Part shown: positions 60,345 to 64,000 of the stretch, one piece after another
Numbering within the stretch: the stretch's first letter is position 1
Layout: every line of letters starts with the position of its first letter
Assembly: GCA_037190145.1 (NCBI GenBank)
Contig: JBBCJU010000011.1
Location: 1-64,000, forward strand
Direction of reading: 5' to 3'
Length of the DNA: 64,000 bases
Source of the DNA: 55-13 sp037190145
Lineage (GTDB): Bacteria > Armatimonadota > Fimbriimonadia > Fimbriimonadales > Fimbriimonadaceae
Made by a program: the position numbers and the translations under genes
Notes under the pieces: model-generated
The model's database searches: none
The model's input: only the letters and a program-made list of their open reading frames with translations
Told to the model about the DNA's origin: nothing

Positions 60345-61381
60345 GGCTTCAAGGCATAGCCACCCGCATCATGGATGATTTGTCCTTCTAGCTCAAGTAT
60401 GGTCAGTTCGCTGACCACATCCGTCATAGGTAGGCCGGTTCTCTCTAATATAAACTCAACCGCCAAAGGAGAAGTGGAAAGGCTGGCCAAAATCTTTGAC
60501 GCAACTTCGGTAACCGCAACCGGTTGCACGGTTGGATGGGAAGGCTTTATGCCAAGCGCGTCCAACACAATATCAGGATGGTCGGCTAAAGTCGCTCCGT
60601 CTCTGATAAGGGCATGTGAACCCCGAAAGCCGAGGTTCTCGATGTTTGCGGGCACGACGAAGACATGACGCCCTAGTTCATTGGCCCGATTGGCCGTGTG
60701 GATCGCTCCAGAGCGCTCGGGAGCTTCTACCACCACAATGGCCTGGCTAAGCCCAGCTACTAGGTGATTTCTTTGAAGGAAACGGAACGCGTTTGGTTTG
60801 GTTCCATAAGCAAACTGGCTGACTAAACACCCACCGGTTTCGCGAATCTGCTGGAATAGTCCACGATGCATTGCCGGGTAAAGCTGGTCTAAGCCGCCCG
60901 CCATGACAGCGATGGTTTTTCCGCCAACTCCCATGCAACCTTTATGCGCGGCGGCATCAATTCCAAGCGCTCCGCCGCTGATAACCGTCACCCCGGCACG
61001 AGCAAAAGACTCGGCAAACTTCTCGGCTACGGCTTTTCCGTAAGTGGAGGCTCCTCGGGTACCGACAATCCCGATGGTAGGAGCTTGCGTACATTGCCAA
61101 CTTCCCCAAGTAAAGATGCCCAAAGGGTTGTCAGGCCAGTTTTTAAGGTGATCTGGATAGTGCCGAATATCCACCACTTGCACGCCATCCCGGAGAGCAG
61201 TCTCTAGGCGATCAAAGCTAACGTTTTGGAGCCGTTTACGCTCTGTCTCTGATAGTTGAGGGTGTTGGCGGAGTTTCTCCACCCCTGCATCACCAAAAGG
61301 GCCGAGCTCTTTGAGAAAAGCTCGGCCCTTGATGGATGGGAATTCAGCAGCAAGCAGGGCTTGCGCAAGGCGTGGGGTCAT
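60341..61381 (-). CDS. dprA: DNA-processing protein DprA
   Basis: 346 residues. The Rossmann-like core has GIVGTRGASTYGKAVAEKFAE, SGGALGIDAAAHKGCM, MAGGLDQLYPAMH, FLQRNHLVAGLSQAIVVVEA and SGAIHTANRANELGRHVFVVPAN; a C-terminal winged helix (about 290-346) follows. It loads RecA on incoming single-stranded DNA in natural transformation. The ATG directly abuts the stop of the PQQ-propeller gene upstream. Confidence 0.95.
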   Translation of the reverse strand: MTPRLAQALLAAEFPSIKGRAFLKELGPFGDAGVEKLRQHPQLSETERKRLQNVSFDRLETALRDGVQVVDIRHYPDHLKNWPDNPLGIFTWGSWQCTQAPTIGIVGTRGASTYGKAVAEKFAESFARAGVTVISGGALGIDAAAHKGCMGVGGKTIAVMAGGLDQLYPAMHRGLFQQIRETGGCLVSQFAYGTKPNAFRFLQRNHLVAGLSQAIVVVEAPERSGAIHTANRANELGRHVFVVPANIENLGFRGSHALIRDGATLADHPDIVLDALGIKPSHPTVQPVAVTEVASKILASLSTSPLAVEFILERTGLPMTDVVSELTILELEGQIIHDAGGYALKP

Positions 61382-63022
61382 CTAGCGACCGTCGCCTCTC
61401 CCCCCACCAAAACCACCTGGTCCACCCGGTCCTCCTGGGCCACCAGGACCACCGGTGTTACCGGAGGTGGGCCTTTGGAGCGGGCGAAGTGTGTTATCGA
61501 TCACAAGCGAGAAATCAGCCCGAGTTTGATTTCCGAGCCAGTCCGAAACGGTGACCGTAATCTTCTTTCGTCCATTGGTGAACGGCTTGTTCTTGCCCAG
61601 GCTGGAGATTCTGACAATCGCGAATCCGTCTCGACCAAACTCGTGCTCTAGCTCTTGACCGTCGACCAAGATTTTCAAGGTGCTGGTATTGATTCCGCTT
61701 GCCTCGTCATCAATCTTAAAGATCAATTCGAGAGGAGGCTGCCCGGAAACCAAGTCGCCTGGATTTGGCCAGTTCATCTTCACCGTTGGTGAAGTCAGGT
61801 CTACGCCATGATTCTTATCGAAAGCGAGAACGCTTCCGTCTACAGCAAGCAGGAGAAGAGTGTCTCCATCCAAAACAGCTGATCCAGCCGCAGGGAGCGC
61901 CAAAACGCGAGCGGGGGTCTGTGCCGCAGCACCGCCGCCTCTACCGCCACCAAAGCCACCGGGACCTCCTGGAGCGCCGCCAGGACCACCTGCGGTGCTT
62001 GAGCTTGTTTGCTCACCAATCGGTCGCACTAGATAGTTCCAAACGATATCGCCAGTCTTGGAATCGACAAGATTTAGCGAGCCATTTCGAGTGGGGATTG
62101 CGTAGAACTTACCGATCACCGAAGGGGATGCGGCGGGCTGGGAACCAAGCTTGATATCTTTTCGAACAAGCGGTCGACCATTGGAACCAAATAGGAATAC
62201 ATTTCCATCTTGGTCAACGGTCAGAACACTTTCACCATTTGAAACGGGGGCAAAGGTTAGCTGAGCGTTTGCGTTCGCCTCAAACACTTTTCGTCCTGTA
62301 ACTGCATTCACACCAATAACATATGAGCCGCTGGTGAGATAGAGGTTGTCGCTAAGGTTTGATGCCTCAGAGTCTGGACCGAGAACTGAGAATCGGTTCT
62401 TCCAAATTTCCTTCTTGCTGGATACGCTGAAGCACACCATCTGGTAGGCATTGTTAAAGTAATAAACATTGCTCTGATAGGCAGAAAGCTTGCCCAATAG
62501 ACCATCGTAAATCTTAACTGGTTGCTCCCATGCAGGCTGCCCATCGGCCGTGTTGATGGCCATAAGAGTGTTGTCCGTCATGGCAAACACCACAAACTTA
62601 CTAACCAAAACCGGCTCTTTGTAGATATTGACCGGAGCCATGTAAGTCCACTTGGTTTCGCCGGTCTTTGCATCTACCGCATAGATTCCTTTATTGGTTG
62701 CGGCCGCGATGGCAAGTCCCTCGGAAAGGAGCACTTTTGACTTAAAGCTGCCCTCGATTGGGTCGACCAGAGGGTACTTCCACTTCTGGTTGCCCGTTTC
62801 CTTATCGAGCGCGTACATGCGATTGCCAACGGCAGCAAACACCGTTCCATCTTGAACGCTGGGGCTACCAGACGGCGAGGTCGAGGTTGGCTGGACCCAC
62901 CGCCAAGCCAAAGGCGCCGGACCATCAAATTCAGCATGCGCCGCGGCGGCGACTACACTGACTATAAGGCCGGCGGAAAGAATCCGCTTCAATCCCATCA
63001 TGTTTGGTTTAACTCCGGACAT
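61382..63022 (-). CDS. Secreted PQQ/BamB-like beta-propeller protein with glycine-rich inserts
   Basis: 546 residues or slightly fewer (ATGs at 63001 and 62998 are likely). Signal peptide (ILSAGLIVSVVAAAAHA). Repeats of PQQ-binding type: GTVFAAVGNRMYALDKETGNQKWKY, IYAVDAKTGETKWTY, LMAINTADGQPAWEQ, SLNLVDSKTGDIVWNY. A Gly/Pro-rich spacer (GGPGGAPGGPGGFGGGRGG) interrupts the last blades, and the C-terminus repeats the theme after an Ig-like domain (KTNMNWPNPGDLVSGQPPLELIFKIDDEASG-type). Likely an envelope protein, perhaps BamB-like. First gene of the operon with dprA and nagA. Confidence 0.85.
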   Translation of the reverse strand: MSGVKPNMMGLKRILSAGLIVSVVAAAAHAEFDGPAPLAWRWVQPTSTSPSGSPSVQDGTVFAAVGNRMYALDKETGNQKWKYPLVDPIEGSFKSKVLLSEGLAIAAATNKGIYAVDAKTGETKWTYMAPVNIYKEPVLVSKFVVFAMTDNTLMAINTADGQPAWEQPVKIYDGLLGKLSAYQSNVYYFNNAYQMVCFSVSSKKEIWKNRFSVLGPDSEASNLSDNLYLTSGSYVIGVNAVTGRKVFEANANAQLTFAPVSNGESVLTVDQDGNVFLFGSNGRPLVRKDIKLGSQPAASPSVIGKFYAIPTRNGSLNLVDSKTGDIVWNYLVRPIGEQTSSSTAGGPGGAPGGPGGFGGGRGGGAAAQTPARVLALPAAGSAVLDGDTLLLLAVDGSVLAFDKNHGVDLTSPTVKMNWPNPGDLVSGQPPLELIFKIDDEASGINTSTLKILVDGQELEHEFGRDGFAIVRISSLGKNKPFTNGRKKITVTVSDWLGNQTRADFSLVIDNTLRPLQRPTSGNTGGPGGPGGPGGPGGFGGGRGDGR

Positions 63023-63157
63023 GCCGCCGAGCGGCGATGTTCACAAGCATTTTAGCGATGCAGTGCCCATCTTGTCTATGCGCATGTTATCAAGGTTTGG
63101 ACGCATTAAGTGCTTTCTACGTCACGCCGAACCTATTTCCGAGTAACTTGGAGCAGC

Positions 63158-63835
63158 ATGAAAGTGGTTGCGCTTTGCTATCACAAGGTAGGAACGGAGG
63201 CTGAAGAGGGTCGTAGACTCAATATTCACCCCCAACGTCTGGATAGCCATATTCGTTTTTTCAAGCGTCGAGGATTTGCTTTTGCGCGTGCCGGAGAATT
63301 AGCAAAATGGCCAGACCGCCCTACGGTTTGCTTCACTTTTGATGATGGCTACACATCCACGGTTGAAAACGGAGAGCCCGTTTTCAACCAGCACAAGGTG
63401 CCGATGACTATTTACGTGATCTCGGACCGAGTGGATGAGACCAGCAGTTGGGATGGAGAACTTGCGAGTCCGCTGGCCAACTGGGAGACATTAAGGCAGG
63501 TTCAATCTAGGGGACACGAAATTGGGAATCATACAGCCACTCATCCCCATTTGCCCCAATTACCCTTTGAGGAACAAATGGCGGAGATTTCTCGGTGCGA
63601 TAATGCGATGCGCGCGAATGGGCTAGGGTCTCGCTCTTTTTGCTACCCCTACGGGCATCTGAATGACGACAGCGTGCAAGTATTGAAGAAACTAGGGCAT
63701 CGGGTGGGAATGGCCATCGGCAAGCGCCCGGCGTTGGAGTCGGATGACCGTTTGCGGTTTCCCCGAATAGTGATTGCGTATGGCGACGCGCTCCCTTTGC
63801 TTTTGTACAAACTACATTTGAGGCCTAAGTTATAG
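63158..63835 (+). CDS. Polysaccharide deacetylase (CE4/NodB family)
   Basis: 225 residues from the ATG at 63158, giving MKVVALCYHKVG. The NodB motifs are TFDDGYTST (D-D metal pair), EIGNHTATHPHL (H-x-x-x-H) and FCYPYG. It removes N- or O-acetyl groups from chitin, peptidoglycan or an exopolysaccharide. No signal peptide is evident. TAACTT ends 8 bases upstream, with GGAG between; an upstream in-frame ATG at 63110 would put residues before the conserved entry. Confidence 0.9.
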   Translation: MKVVALCYHKVGTEAEEGRRLNIHPQRLDSHIRFFKRRGFAFARAGELAKWPDRPTVCFTFDDGYTSTVENGEPVFNQHKVPMTIYVISDRVDETSSWDGELASPLANWETLRQVQSRGHEIGNHTATHPHLPQLPFEEQMAEISRCDNAMRANGLGSRSFCYPYGHLNDDSVQVLKKLGHRVGMAIGKRPALESDDRLRFPRIVIAYGDALPLLLYKLHLRPKL

Positions 63836-63890
63836 GCAAACCTGCTTATCAAGGTTTAAGTATCACCTTGCTTCAAATGCCAAAGCCCAT

Positions 63891-64000
63891 TTAAGAGACG
63901 CTTACTACTGTTTCTTGTAGCCAATCGAAGATACGCTGCTCTGCAAGGGTAGGAGAAGCCGTTTGACAGTGTTCACCCGCACCTTCTTCGGCGGTGAACC
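63891..64000 (-). CDS. Alpha/beta-hydrolase, C-terminal end (5' part outside the window)
   Basis: The minus strand from the right edge encodes FTAEEGAGEHCQTASPTLAEQ then RIFDWLQETVVSVS and a stop. The E-E-G-A-G-x-H-C-Q stretch with I-F-D-W-L at the end is the C-terminus of a family of esterase/acylaminoacyl-peptidase-like alpha/beta hydrolases, the His being the catalytic one. Only 35 codons are visible. Convergent with the deacetylase. Confidence 0.7.
   Translation of the reverse strand, partial: FTAEEGAGEHCQTASPTLAEQRIFDWLQETVVSVS

Overview
The window looks like chromosomal DNA of an Armatimonadota bacterium, most plausibly from the Fimbriimonadia. This is inferred from protein style: pseudopilins that pass from the class III prepilin motif into ILFPVFAQAK(L/V)AAKK and end in a DGH motif, a PEP-CTERM protein, many secreted glycoside hydrolases and small orphan membrane proteins, and mid GC content. 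No rRNA is present, so the taxonomic call is unproven. I see no prophage, CRISPR array or recognisable defence island; the only mobile DNA is the 3' end of an IS481-type element at the left edge.

Layout. 1-0.56 kb: IS481 end and tRNA-Val. 0.66-8.0 kb: glycosyltransferase, phytanoyl-CoA-dioxygenase-like gene divergent from an AraC regulator, a NarL/DegS-type two-component system and a GH78 rhamnosidase. 8.1-14.4 kb: small membrane/zinc-ribbon pair, ispE, galT, three pilin-like paralogues without a cleavage motif, an orphan response regulator and an oligopeptide ABC ATPase. 14.4-24.4 kb: Uma2-like nuclease, rmuC, prpB-prpC, two paralogous secreted proteins, a CAP-domain protein, a Ser/Thr kinase with TPR tail, an SDR lacking its catalytic residues and tRNA-Ser. 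24.6-30.4 kb: pseudopilin, then a 4-hydroxyproline catabolic cluster (deaminase, D-amino-acid oxidase-type enzyme, epimerase) downstream of a GH35 beta-galactosidase. 31-35.4 kb: a large pseudo-cyclase/STAND/TPR regulator divergent from argG, then tRNA-Ala. 35.4-49.6 kb: GH10 xylanase, a large Tat-type lipoprotein with a disrupted 3' end, an S15 peptidase, an RCC1-repeat protein, a K+ channel, a HIT protein, pseudopilin plus lipoprotein, and LacI regulator divergent from a Gfo/Idh/MocA oxidoreductase. 49.6-58.2 kb: GH57 branching enzyme, a frameshifted repeat protein, a metalloprotease-like protein, then a tightly overlapped six-gene operon (hisN-like, ruvX, mltG, yqeG-gtrA fusion, aroE, tsaC/sua5). 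58.3-64 kb: PEP-CTERM protein, nagA, dprA, PQQ-propeller protein, polysaccharide deacetylase and the end of an alpha/beta hydrolase.

The strongest global signal is regulatory. About twenty first-in-operon genes have a -10 hexamer of the form TANNNT (often TATAAT or TACAAT) ending only 5-9 bases before the ATG/GTG start, which predicts leaderless transcripts. Downstream operon genes, pseudopilins and some secreted proteins instead have Shine-Dalgarno sequences or overlap the preceding stop codon. I used this pattern to pick several start codons. Functionally the region combines plant or microbial polysaccharide breakdown (GH78, GH35, GH10, GH57, GalT, NagA), amino-acid scavenging (hydroxyproline, peptides), propionate use and housekeeping genes.
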